From: UBA3937 sp050951585
Lineage (GTDB): Bacteria; Bacillota; Peptococcia; DRI-13; DTU073
Direction of reading: 5' to 3'
DNA: 64,000 nt
Assembly (NCBI GenBank): GCA_050951585.1
Contig: JBMNJI010000010.1
Location: forward strand, 1-64,000
How positions within the stretch are numbered: position 1 is the stretch's first letter; every line of letters starts with the position of its first letter. Under the pieces are notes generated by a model that was not told the origin of the DNA, did no database searches, and saw nothing but the letters and a program-made list of their open reading frames with translations. Below, one piece after another: positions 25,431-33,644 of this stretch. The position numbers were made by a program, and so were the translations under genes.

Positions 25431-25509
25431 ATTATACTACCATTGTACTATTTCGTCACGGGGGCACTCTTCCCGAAGTTGTGCACTCTCGCGAAGTCTC
25501 TTGCGAAGT
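25431..25509 (-). promoter_or_regulatory. azlCD promoter with three upstream direct repeats
   Basis: Minus strand: -35 GTGACG (25459-25454), 17-bp spacer, perfect -10 TATAAT (25436-25431). On the upstream side lie three degenerate copies of a GCACTCT..CGAAGT element (plus-strand positions 25464-25480, 25483-25497 and 25498-25509), placed where an activator would bind. Confidence 0.5.
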
Positions 25510-25530
25510 GAAAAACTCCCAATGCTACTT

Positions 25531-25574
25531 AAAAAGCCCCCAAGACTTATTAAAGGAAGTCTTGGGAGCTTTTG
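25531..25574 (-). terminator. Terminator after the frameshifted lipoprotein gene
   Basis: CCCAAGACTT / AAGTCTTGGG 10-bp stem with an 8-nt loop, flanked by A- and T-runs. It is 30 bp after the stop of the lipoprotein gene on the minus strand. Confidence 0.85.
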
Positions 25575-25603
25575 TGATAATAGATGGCCAGCATTCATTC
25601 TTA

Positions 25604-26540
25604 CTACATACCAATGTTTTCATTTGCTTGAAGAGCATCACCATTTAAAATCTTTTCTACTTCTTCATATCCTGCAGGAAAGGCGTAGTTATAACGGGCA
25701 GGAAGTGCGAAAACATATTTACTATTGCGAGCCAGTTCTTTTGGCCCTATTGGGGCGGCTCCGATATGAAATTTTTCCTGCTCCAGGGACTTCCATTGTT
25801 TCAAAGTAAAGATCATAATCGGAATATCCTGCCGTTTTTTTGCCGCTGTCCACTCCGGATGTCTAATCAAAATCATTGGACCTGTTTCTGCAACTTCTCC
25901 CTCATTGGATTCAGCAAGGGATAAACCCTCCCATTTTTCAGTGATAATCTGATAGTCTTTCCAGCCTGCCGGCAGGGAAAAGCTAAAGCCATACTGGGTA
26001 TTCTTATAACTTACTGCACTATCGTCCTCATACTCGCCGATATCGGCTTTGTTAATTAACCATTTCCCGTCTGTTTTCCCGACAACCAGGGTAAGTGGTC
26101 TCTTCGCCGCGATTTCATCGCTTTCTATACTTGTGATTTCAATGATTTCCGCTTTCACCTCATAGGCCTCTTCTGATACCTTCTCCGTATCTAAGATTAC
26201 GATGCAATCCGGCCAGGGACTTGAAGTTAACCTTCCGGGAGCATTGACAGGGTCCTGCAGCCATTGTTCAAGTAATGTCGGGGATACAAACTCACTGTAG
26301 TTCTCCTGTATACTCTGTTCTAATACTTCTTCAGGTGCTAAAAGAGATACTAATTGCAGCCTCTTCCCGAAATTCTCAACTACCCTCTCAACTAAACTCT
26401 TTACTGTTGCCTCATCATTGTTTTGAGTATCAAGGCTCTGCTTTTGCAGTTCCCCGCCTGATTTGAGACTGACCCACACTACAACCAACTATAGAAACGC
26501 TTAATAATAAGGTCATAGTTAATACTAATGCTTTCTTCAT
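25604..26540 (-). pseudogene. Frameshifted lipoprotein gene
   Basis: ATG 26540, behind GAGGGGTGAACAAG, starts a lipoprotein signal peptide MKKALVLTMTLLLSVSIVGC with a lipobox Cys, but this frame stops after 36 codons. The next frame, open from 26488 to 25604 (about 290 residues), has no ribosome binding site or export signal. It carries an ordinary extracytoplasmic protein: a Thr/Asp-rich spacer, an NTF2-like part (about 45-160) and a PsbP-like segment (YGFSFSLPAGWKDYQI). Loss of one base near 26475 (for example in the AAA of CTCAAATCAG) would rejoin them as VGCSVGQSQSGGELQKQ. One gene with a +1 insertion is the simplest reading; a sequencing error is not excluded. Confidence 0.7.
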
Positions 26541-26762
26541 CTTGTTCACCCCTCTTAAAATTTTTGCTTTTTTAGCTGTTCTTACCTTCCCTTTTTCTTC
26601 TGACGCAAATATTTTTGTTTTGTTCCATGCTTTTTTTACCAAGAGCAGGCTTAACGGCAAATACTTGGTCACAACATCCTAAATGGTGGAAGGTCCGCCT
26701 TTTATTTAGAAAACATGCGCACTTAAGCAACGGAGGAACTGGTGGATGAAGAGGAGACAATC

Positions 26763-27635
26763 CTAAGGCTTGCTGAGTGAAACTACAGGAATCCAGATCT
26801 CGCTGTAAGCGTAATCCTTTTTCTCTTTATCCATTTTCGTAAAAGAAAAGGAAGGCGCATTGATTACTTCATAGTTGGAAGAAGGAAGCCATTCCGCATA
26901 AATTCTCGCCATCGTTTCCTGCAATGTGGCAGGAAATGGTCCTTCATTGGGGAATACCGCCCAGGTACACGCCTCAACTGGCACTTTTACTAAGAGATCA
27001 CTCACCTGGCTTTCCGTGGTGCAAACACCGATGAGGTGCGTTAAATACCCTTCTTCCCTTAAGAAATTGGCGTCCGCATCATAGGAAGCATTGACAATTT
27101 CGTAAGGCTCCATATTTTGGAGCGCATGCATTTCTTCCTTTTGGGCTTCCGTTATACTCATGGCAAGCTTGACAATCTCGTTATTTACCCCTGCAAATTG
27201 CATCGGTACACGTGCACTTACCCCGACCAAATTAAACGCCGGTTTTTCTTCAATCCGAAATTCCATCGCAGTTCCTCCTTTAACGGTTATGATGAAGGAA
27301 AGCTTGGGAAATGCTTTACTAAGGCCTTTTTTGCTTACATCTGACGGTAAAAATCCGCTCCATTTTTTAAAGGCCCGGGTGAAGCCGTCCAAGGACTGAT
27401 AACCATATTTGAAAGCCACATCCGTTACCTTTTCTCCCCTTAACAGATCCTTGTTTGCCTCCGATAGTTTTCGGTTTTTGATGTATTCGCTAAGCGTCAA
27501 TCCGGAAAGATAAAAAAAGATTTTGCGAAAGTGATAGTCGGAAACACCGGCAAACTCGGAAATCTTTTCAAGAGACAGGTCATCGGTCAAATGCGCTTCA
27601 ATATAGTCAAGCACTTGATTCAGTTCCTTAAGCAT
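26763..27635 (-). CDS. AraC-family regulator with GyrI-like effector domain
   Basis: A 290-residue transcription factor. Residues 1-105 contain two helix-turn-helix motifs (SLEKISEFAGVSDYHFRKIFF; VTDVAFKYGYQSLDGFTRAFKKW). Residues about 122-288 are an AraC effector-binding (GyrI-like) domain beginning MEFRIEEKPAFNLVGVSARVP, which binds small, often cationic drugs in relatives (Rob/BmrR type). GAAAGGAGGGAGCTA gives start 27635. The target is unknown. The frameshifted lipoprotein lies downstream on the same strand. Confidence 0.88.
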   Translation of the reverse strand: MLKELNQVLDYIEAHLTDDLSLEKISEFAGVSDYHFRKIFFYLSGLTLSEYIKNRKLSEANKDLLRGEKVTDVAFKYGYQSLDGFTRAFKKWSGFLPSDVSKKGLSKAFPKLSFIITVKGGTAMEFRIEEKPAFNLVGVSARVPMQFAGVNNEIVKLAMSITEAQKEEMHALQNMEPYEIVNASYDADANFLREEGYLTHLIGVCTTESQVSDLLVKVPVEACTWAVFPNEGPFPATLQETMARIYAEWLPSSNYEVINAPSFSFTKMDKEKKDYAYSEIWIPVVSLSKP

Positions 27636-27732
27636 TAGCTCCCTCCTTTCATATCTGCATCATACCAAAGCCTCCGGAACGTTGCTCGACTTTATTAAGA
27701 CAAAATATATCGAACTAATTAATATTCCTGCG

Positions 27733-28692
27733 CTATTCTGTGACCAGGCTATTGTAGACAGTTAAGGCATCTGTAATATTATACTGTTCGGTATTGTGAT
27801 CACCTTTGGCCCCGGCTGTAATCAAAATATATTCTTGCTCGCCCACTTGAGCGAGACTGGCCAGGCAGAGACCGGCCTCCCTGGTATATCCGGTTTTTCC
27901 TCCTAATAGTTTTCCTCCGCTAATGCTTGCGTTGCTAAGCACTTCACAGATCGTACTGTAAAATGTAATCCCGTCAGGATGCTTATTCGTTGGTCGCGTG
28001 GAATGGCGGGAGGAAGTGAATATTTCCCGAAAAGTATCATTCTGTAATGCATAGCTGAGAAGAACGGCAAGATCCTTGACGGTCGAATAATGCTCGGCCT
28101 CGTGCAGTCCGATGGTATTGGTAAAATTAGTATTATGCATCCCCAACACTGCCGCCTTTTGATTCATCATCCTGACAAAGTCCCGCTCCGACCCCGCAAT
28201 TTGCTCCGCAAGCCCTCGACAAGACTCCGCGCCACTTGGAAGCAATACCCCATAGAGAAGATCAAGGGCCCTGACCTTTTCCCCCGGCTGGAACCCGGCC
28301 ATTGCCGCATGGGCCTGATAAAGCCCTTCAAAGGTTGAATTGGTAAGTTCGATTTCCTTCTGTAAATCCGGCAAATTCTCGATGGCCACAAGTGCGGTCA
28401 TTATTTTGGTCAAAGAAGCCGGATAAATTCTTTCTTCGCTATTATTCTGTGCGATGATCATTTGATCATTTAAACAAATCAGAATGGCCGAAGGACTCTT
28501 GAGAGTGTCAAAAGAGATGGACACAGACGTATGAAATGGCCTACTGCTGTCGTCGTCAAGGTTTTTCTCCAAGGGCTGTGTATGCTCCGCAAAAATTAGC
28601 GATTTGCATACAAAGGCAATGATGACGCCCACCAGCAAAAATGCGACAAAACAGCCTATTCGAGACTTGCTTCTTTTGCTTTTTCGTACCAT
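27733..28692 (-). CDS. Serine D-alanyl-D-alanine carboxypeptidase (S11; VanYD-like context)
   Basis: A 319-residue membrane-anchored penicillin-binding carboxypeptidase. One N-terminal anchor (residues 12-29). Active-site SxxK is ASLTK (Ser93, Lys96), the second motif reads PSGAES (SGA in place of SGN), and KTG is in GGKTGYTREAG. It trims the terminal D-Ala of peptidoglycan stem peptides outside the membrane. The frame extends upstream, but AAGGAG nine bases before ATG 28692 sets the start. It follows a VanR/VanS-derived gene at 92 bp, and 11-bp direct repeats precede it. This resembles vancomycin-resistance clusters with a PBP-type VanY (as in vanD); no ligase (vanA/D) or vanH/X gene is in view, so resistance is not implied. 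Confidence 0.85.
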   Translation of the reverse strand: MVRKSKRSKSRIGCFVAFLLVGVIIAFVCKSLIFAEHTQPLEKNLDDDSSRPFHTSVSISFDTLKSPSAILICLNDQMIIAQNNSEERIYPASLTKIMTALVAIENLPDLQKEIELTNSTFEGLYQAHAAMAGFQPGEKVRALDLLYGVLLPSGAESCRGLAEQIAGSERDFVRMMNQKAAVLGMHNTNFTNTIGLHEAEHYSTVKDLAVLLSYALQNDTFREIFTSSRHSTRPTNKHPDGITFYSTICEVLSNASISGGKLLGGKTGYTREAGLCLASLAQVGEQEYILITAGAKGDHNTEQYNITDALTVYNSLVTE

Positions 28693-28754
28693 CAAAAACA
28701 TCTCCTTATCCTGTGCTGCTATTATTGAACCACAAAAGAAGGAGCAATTTTTGA

Positions 28755-28787
28755 ACATCTTCTTAGGAATTTCTTAAGATTTTCTTA
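28755..28787 (-). promoter_or_regulatory. Three 11-bp direct repeats before the carboxypeptidase gene
   Basis: Minus strand: TAAGAAAATCT, TAAGAAATTCC, TAAGAAGATGT in exact 11-bp register, starting with the stop codon of the VanR/VanS chimera. Direct repeats of one helical turn are the usual binding pattern of OmpR/PhoB-family response regulators such as VanR. No strong -35/-10 was found downstream. Confidence 0.55.
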
Positions 28788-29426
28788 TGCCGGGAGCGTT
28801 ACCGTAAATGTGGTATGTTCAGAATTGCTTTCCACCGTAATCGTTCCGTTGTGCGCCGTCATAATCTCTTGCGCAATGGCTAAACCAAGCCCGGTTCCGC
28901 CTGTGGTCGTGGAACGTGCCGAATCAAGGCGGTAGAATTTCTCAAAAATTGTCTCAAGCTTTTGGGCAGGAATAGGGTCACCCTGATTGGTGAAAGTAAT
29001 ATGCACTTTCCCCTCCTCTTGGACTACGGTTATGTCAATTATGCTCTTTTCATAAGCGTTATAACGGGTATATCTCCGCAGCTGCGCCTTTACCCGGGCG
29101 ATCAGCTCTAACGGGCGAAACGGTTTGGTGATATAGTCATCTGCCCCTAAGGTCAACCCGGTAATCTTATCTATTTCTTCTTCCTTGGCGGTCAGCATAA
29201 TAATCGGGAAATTATGCCTGGCCCGAATTTCCCGGCAAATGGAGAACCCATCCAGATCGGGAAGCATGACATCCAGGATGGCTAAATCATACTTCTCTTG
29301 GTCAAGACTATTTAGGGCATCCTTTCCGTTCAAGAATTTAGAAACATGGTAGTTTTCATTCTGCAAATATACCTCTACCAAATCCGCAATCGCCTGTTCA
29401 TCATCAACCAATAAAATATTAGCCAT
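28785..29426 (-). CDS. Chimeric VanR receiver joined to VanS C-terminal ATPase tail
   Basis: A 213-residue protein. Residues 1-122 are a complete OmpR/VanR-type receiver (LLVDDEQAIADL; phospho-acceptor Asp52 in AILDVMLPDLDG; Thr79; Lys101 in ITKPFRPLELI). Residues about 124-213 are the end of a histidine-kinase ATPase: ITFTNQGDPIP, FEKFYRLD and GGTGLGLAIAQEI. The DNA-binding domain of VanR, and the sensor, His-phosphotransfer domain and N-box of VanS, are missing. The joint is near RYN/AYEKS (about 29058). It is best explained by a deletion of about 1.2 kb within a former vanRS pair. A functional regulator is unlikely, since it cannot bind DNA and the ATPase lacks its N-box. ATG 29426 is used; a TTG precedes it. 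Confidence 0.85.
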   Translation of the reverse strand: MANILLVDDEQAIADLVEVYLQNENYHVSKFLNGKDALNSLDQEKYDLAILDVMLPDLDGFSICREIRARHNFPIIMLTAKEEEIDKITGLTLGADDYITKPFRPLELIARVKAQLRRYTRYNAYEKSIIDITVVQEEGKVHITFTNQGDPIPAQKLETIFEKFYRLDSARSTTTGGTGLGLAIAQEIMTAHNGTITVESNSEHTTFTVTLPA

Positions 29427-29528
29427 CAAACATCATCTTCCTTTAATTACTCCTGGTAAACAAACCCACAGCAGCCCAAAGCTTAATTTAGTAATATGTA
29501 CTGTTCTGCTGTTAGTTCCGCTTTAGTA

Positions 29529-29611
29529 ATTATGCAATAGTGGATACTCTCTGTCAATACAATGAGGAATTGCCATACAATGAAAAATTGACTTACAAAG
29601 AGAAATTGCCA
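29529..29611 (-). promoter_or_regulatory. Promoter with three 18-bp upstream repeats (vanRS-like gene)
   Basis: Minus strand: -35 TTGACA (29557-29552), 17-bp spacer, -10 CATAAT (29534-29529). Three imperfect 18-bp direct repeats touch the -35 on its upstream side (plus strand 29558-29575, 29576-29593, 29594-29611; consensus TACAATGAGAAATTGCCA). They are candidate regulator sites. Confidence 0.6.
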
Positions 29612-29652
29612 AAAAGAAAATGGGTACCCAAGTAATCGAACTTGGGTACCCA
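29606..29652 (-). terminator. Strong terminator after the 1017-residue lipoprotein gene
   Basis: A perfect 13-bp stem TGGGTACCCAAGT / ACTTGGGTACCCA with a 6-nt loop, followed on the minus strand by TTTTCTTTTT. It closes the three-gene cassette 29682-34160. Confidence 0.9.
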
Positions 29653-29681
29653 CGAAAAGCCAGACGAAAAACGGCTTGGGC

Positions 29682-32600
29682 TTAAGCCTGCTCCCCTTGT
29701 GGATAAAAAGGAGGATCGGCAGGCGGCGTCTTTGCTTCCTGGGGCAAGGAGATCTCGCCAAAAAGCTGTGCAAAGAGGTAATCGCAAAGTTTTCCTAAAG
29801 ACTCCGGCCCAAGATTGACGCTGACCGCATAGACATCCGTCTGCCCGTCTTTACCAGTGATCACGGTGGTCCAGCGAACTTCCGGCCAGGCGCCAAGATC
29901 CAGGGTGCTTTCGATACTATTGCCACTCATTATTTCCGTAAATCCTTTCATGGCTTCCATGTCAATTTCCGTCACTTTAGTCAGCCCCTCGCCAAAGAGT
30001 TCTTCCAGGTACTTTTTAAAGATTTCGGACTTGCTAAAGTTCAACAGATCGTATTCATTGCTGTTTTTCCATTTCACCAGGCTTGTGTCAGGGAGAAGAT
30101 CCTGCAGCCATCTGCCCAGCGGTTTGTTTAAATTCTTTTGTACTGCTTTGCTTTTCAAGGCTTTATCAAAGAATTTCCCGGCAATGGATTTCAGCCCCAT
30201 CGCCGTTAAATCTGTGGTCGTAGCGGTAATCGCCCCATACAGGTCAATTTTGCCATCCTGATCGATATTGTCATAAAGATTCTTGGCCATCTTCCAGATC
30301 AGGAAACCTCCCACGACCGCACAAACCTGTTTGTAATTAAGCTTCTTCCCCATCTGCTCATCAAAAGCATTGGTAATCAGATTATCAAAGGCCGTGTTAA
30401 TATTCTTGCCGACCTCCAGGGTTTCAAAATCAAACTTCTCGCCCAATGCCAAGGTGCCGATGGCTTCACCCAGGAAGGAAGCAAAAATATCCTTTGCCGG
30501 CGATAAAATGGCATCAACGGTCTCCCCGTAATAGGTGCTAATCAGATAGGAGAAAGCCTGGTCGCCCACCCATTTGATCCACTCGGCGTAAGTAATCAGA
30601 CTATCCAGTTCCGCGGCAATCTTTTCGTAACCGGCGGCATCGTTTGTGTAGTAGATAATGGCATCATGGCAAATCCGCTTATTGATGAGGCGTAACTCCG
30701 CCGTAGACATCTTCCGCCCGTTTTCCCGCAAGACCCGGGCCACCTCCGGACTAATGCCACCTACCCTACTCACAATTCTCTTCATCAGCGCAAATTCCGC
30801 ATCCCAACCGGCCATCGGCCCCGGTCCGCCGCCTAAGAGCCGTAGGGGTAATTCCAGCTTGTATTCCCGTTCACCGTATGGGCAGGAAATAGGCAAAGTC
30901 ACATTATAGGGTTTGCCCTCCTCTTCCACTAAAGCCTCCTGAGGGGCAAATTTGTATTCTTTGAGATTGCCGGCAACTTCCGTAATCGTGTATTTAAATT
31001 TCTCCGCCAGGTGCTTCGTCCGCTCGTCTGTTCCTTGCAGGCCGGCAAAGGTCGGACTGAATTCTTCCGGTTGGAGAACTTTCACCTTGTAGCCGCCTTG
31101 CTCACTTGGCACCGGCACCACAAAATCCAGCACAAACCCGGTCGGCCTCACATCGCCGAATTCTTCTGTGTCCTCGTTGTCAAAGGTGCCGATTAGGACA
31201 CGCCCGTTTTCATCCATTTTGACTTCGCGAATGGAAAGTCCTTCCGGATAAAGCTCCACATTCAGGCTCTCTTCGGCCAGTTCCTGTTCATTTTCGGCCC
31301 TGATGCCGATAGAAGTCATTTGTTTGGTGGCCTGAGGCCCTTCCGGTTTGACACTGTTATTCCGTACTTTCAGCAGGTATTGGTTTTCGCCTGTTTCTTC
31401 GATTGTACAAGCAAGCGGTGCGCCTTCGGCTACTTCTGCTTTTACCGTCACCGGCTTTTCCATAAAGTCATGCAGCAGAAACGGTGTTTCGTAAAGCTCG
31501 CCGTCCCCCAGGAGCATCGGTAAAGTCATGGTTAAGTACTGACCCTGCTCGGGGAAAGTAAGATAGGGCTTCCCGATTAAGCGGAAGGTGACATCATTTT
31601 GGAAGCTTCCGCCCTCGCCGCTGAAACGGATACTGAGAACGCCGCTGTCCGGATTTTGCCTGCCGGAGACCGATTCGGCGCATACCAGCGCTCCCATATA
31701 ATTGCCCGCCATGGCAGTGCTTTCCACCTTCAGACCGCCGCCGGAAAATAGCTCAATGGCGGTGCTTAAATCGGGTCGGTCAATTTCTTCTCCCTCAGGG
31801 GTAATCTCTACAATACGAGCATAGACTGTTACCGGCTGGACATCATAGCGGATGGCATCACCAAAGTCTTTTTTCAGACACATTTTATAGCGGCTCTTTT
31901 TACCATTTTTACTATCGCCATCTCCGCCGCTACCTCCGCCACTACCACCTGCACCAGCACCGGCTAAGGCCGCACCGCCGCCGATGAGGATAATAGCAAG
32001 AGCCTCAGGGATCGTGACCCCGGTTTCGCCGGCGTCTTTATCGGCCTTGGTAGCAATTTTGGAACTAGTAAGAAGACCCTGTTGATTGCTGACTGTTTCC
32101 GGTAAATCAAAGATATAATACTGATAAGCTTCAACATTCCCTTTCGATATACCAGTGCCAGGGTAATTGGGGGCATTTAGAACATAGTTCCAGTGAACAT
32201 GTAGTTCTAATTGCTTTAAATATTTTTTCCATGGGAAAGTACCGGTACCATGTAACACAATATCCTCATCGATCAATACTCCACTGTTGGCTGTCTCGTA
32301 TGTATAATGAATTTTAATCTCGATAGGTTCAATATCGCCATCTATTTCCCCCCGGACCTCAAAAGGTTCGATTACGGTGGTTGCTGTCTCACTAAGGTCT
32401 AAATCACTGCCCCCGTCCCCTCTGCCCGTCAAGATATGCTCATCATAATTGACATTAGTATATCCGTCAAAAGACAATTTAAAGTACTGCTTTCCGTCCT
32501 TGGTAGTAGTGATGTGAACAGGGACTTTGTTATCTTTGGCGCCCTTTCCTCCCTGCATGGCGTTAGGCAAACCACTAAAAGGATCACAACCATTTCTATC

Positions 32601-32735
32601 GTGGACTAAACGGGTGACAACCGTTTGTTCTCCAGGCTTCAGGGAAATTGCCCCACTATTACATCCCACAAGCCCCAAAACGAGAATCAATATTAAAAAA
32701 GCGAAAACCAAACGTCTTGTTTTTTCCCTGATCAC
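29682..32735 (-). CDS. Large lipoprotein of unknown function (1017 residues)
   Basis: An exported lipoprotein beginning at GTG 32735 behind AAGGAGGTGG; the lipobox is LVLGLVGC with Cys25. Residues about 40-230 are beta-rich. Residues about 243-275 form a hydrophobic Gly-rich stretch (PEALAIILIGGGAALAGAGAGGSGGGSGG). About 285-650 look like repeated beta-sandwich (Ig-like) domains (VTVYARIVEITPEGEEIDRPDLS, PVTVKAEVAEGAPLACTIEE). About 665-1000 is mostly helical, with KQVCAVVGGFLIWKMAKNLYDN. No family is recognised. The GTGA overlap with the zinc-ribbon membrane protein gene means coupled translation. Secretion or surface sensing is possible but unproven. Confidence 0.75.
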   Translation of the reverse strand: MIREKTRRLVFAFLILILVLGLVGCNSGAISLKPGEQTVVTRLVHDRNGCDPFSGLPNAMQGGKGAKDNKVPVHITTTKDGKQYFKLSFDGYTNVNYDEHILTGRGDGGSDLDLSETATTVIEPFEVRGEIDGDIEPIEIKIHYTYETANSGVLIDEDIVLHGTGTFPWKKYLKQLELHVHWNYVLNAPNYPGTGISKGNVEAYQYYIFDLPETVSNQQGLLTSSKIATKADKDAGETGVTIPEALAIILIGGGAALAGAGAGGSGGGSGGDGDSKNGKKSRYKMCLKKDFGDAIRYDVQPVTVYARIVEITPEGEEIDRPDLSTAIELFSGGGLKVESTAMAGNYMGALVCAESVSGRQNPDSGVLSIRFSGEGGSFQNDVTFRLIGKPYLTFPEQGQYLTMTLPMLLGDGELYETPFLLHDFMEKPVTVKAEVAEGAPLACTIEETGENQYLLKVRNNSVKPEGPQATKQMTSIGIRAENEQELAEESLNVELYPEGLSIREVKMDENGRVLIGTFDNEDTEEFGDVRPTGFVLDFVVPVPSEQGGYKVKVLQPEEFSPTFAGLQGTDERTKHLAEKFKYTITEVAGNLKEYKFAPQEALVEEEGKPYNVTLPISCPYGEREYKLELPLRLLGGGPGPMAGWDAEFALMKRIVSRVGGISPEVARVLRENGRKMSTAELRLINKRICHDAIIYYTNDAAGYEKIAAELDSLITYAEWIKWVGDQAFSYLISTYYGETVDAILSPAKDIFASFLGEAIGTLALGEKFDFETLEVGKNINTAFDNLITNAFDEQMGKKLNYKQVCAVVGGFLIWKMAKNLYDNIDQDGKIDLYGAITATTTDLTAMGLKSIAGKFFDKALKSKAVQKNLNKPLGRWLQDLLPDTSLVKWKNSNEYDLLNFSKSEIFKKYLEELFGEGLTKVTEIDMEAMKGFTEIMSGNSIESTLDLGAWPEVRWTTVITGKDGQTDVYAVSVNLGPESLGKLCDYLFAQLFGEISLPQEAKTPPADPPFYPQGEQA

Positions 32736-33595
32736 TGGGCAGCCACCTCCTTATTGTTTCTGCCCGCAATCATCAATCCGCCGCCGATGAACACTAGCAG
32801 AACTCCTAAAATATAACCATTACTGCCGCCGGATAAGAGACTCACTGCCGCAAAAAGGGCAAAGCCCAAGGCCCAGCCGCCCATCACCGCTGTTACGGCA
32901 GTATCCTTTGCTTTTGGTAAAAGTGCTGAAGTCAGCCGCCGTAAAAAACTGTTTCGCGTCAGCGCCTTTGCGGAAAGCACAAAACCCGCCACGCATACCA
33001 TCGTGTTTTGCAGATTGGAAGAAACCAGAAAGTTACAAGCAATTAGGGCAAACCCTGCACCCAGGAGCAGATGGCCATATGCTTTTTTACCGACTTTGGC
33101 TGTGGCAGTCAGTTGACCGAGTCCGCCTTTTAGACATTGCAGCATCCCTTTCTCGACAACTATTTGCGCAAACAATGCCGCCACCAACCCTTTCCCGATC
33201 GTGCCACCAATGAGACTGCCCCGGGCAGCCGTCAGCCAGGAAAGGATGCGAACCGGAAGTGGAAAGATCCTAAAAGCGGCTAAAAAATTGACCAAAAACC
33301 AGATAATCGTTAGTGCGATCACTACTTTCAGTCGTTTTTTATCAGCTAACGTGCGTTTGCAGCCACTCAGCAACCCCCTCCAGCCGCTTTTTAGCACCGC
33401 AAAAAGATTCTCCCCGGTGAGCCCACTCGTAAAAGGGGCCAACTCCGATGGTAAGGAAACTTCCCCTGCGGTTGAATAGGCCAGGGAAGCAACAGAACTA
33501 ACGAACGTAGCAGAATCAACCGCCGCTCCGCACGCAGCACAGATTTTCACACCTTCGTCCAGTGCGCTGCCGCAGCTTGTGCAAGACTTGCTCAT
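32732..33595 (-). CDS. Zinc-ribbon membrane protein
   Basis: A 287-residue protein. Residues 1-25 are a double zinc-ribbon (CTSCGSALDEGVKICAACGAAVD, Cys5/Cys8/Cys19/Cys22). About 85-280 contain six or so membrane helices (VIALTIIWFLVNFLAAF, LLGAGFALIACNFLV, GYILGVLLVFIGGGLMIAG). The cytoplasmic ribbon with a membrane body is a common but uncharacterised Firmicute layout. It lies between a membrane protein gene and the large lipoprotein gene, with which it overlaps by 4 bp. GAAGGAGTGGTGAA precedes ATG 33595. A joint function of the three is inference. Confidence 0.75.
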   Translation of the reverse strand: MSKSCTSCGSALDEGVKICAACGAAVDSATFVSSVASLAYSTAGEVSLPSELAPFTSGLTGENLFAVLKSGWRGLLSGCKRTLADKKRLKVVIALTIIWFLVNFLAAFRIFPLPVRILSWLTAARGSLIGGTIGKGLVAALFAQIVVEKGMLQCLKGGLGQLTATAKVGKKAYGHLLLGAGFALIACNFLVSSNLQNTMVCVAGFVLSAKALTRNSFLRRLTSALLPKAKDTAVTAVMGGWALGFALFAAVSLLSGGSNGYILGVLLVFIGGGLMIAGRNNKEVAAQ

Positions 33596-33644
33596 TTCAC
33601 CACTCCTTCACTACTTTCTTCGATATTTTTATAAATCCACAGCC

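Noticed and set aside
29483..29773. 96-codon minus-strand frame
   Set aside because: It reads through the terminator stem, the 18-bp repeats and the end of the lipoprotein gene; the repeated WQFLFV peptide is a by-product of the DNA repeat.
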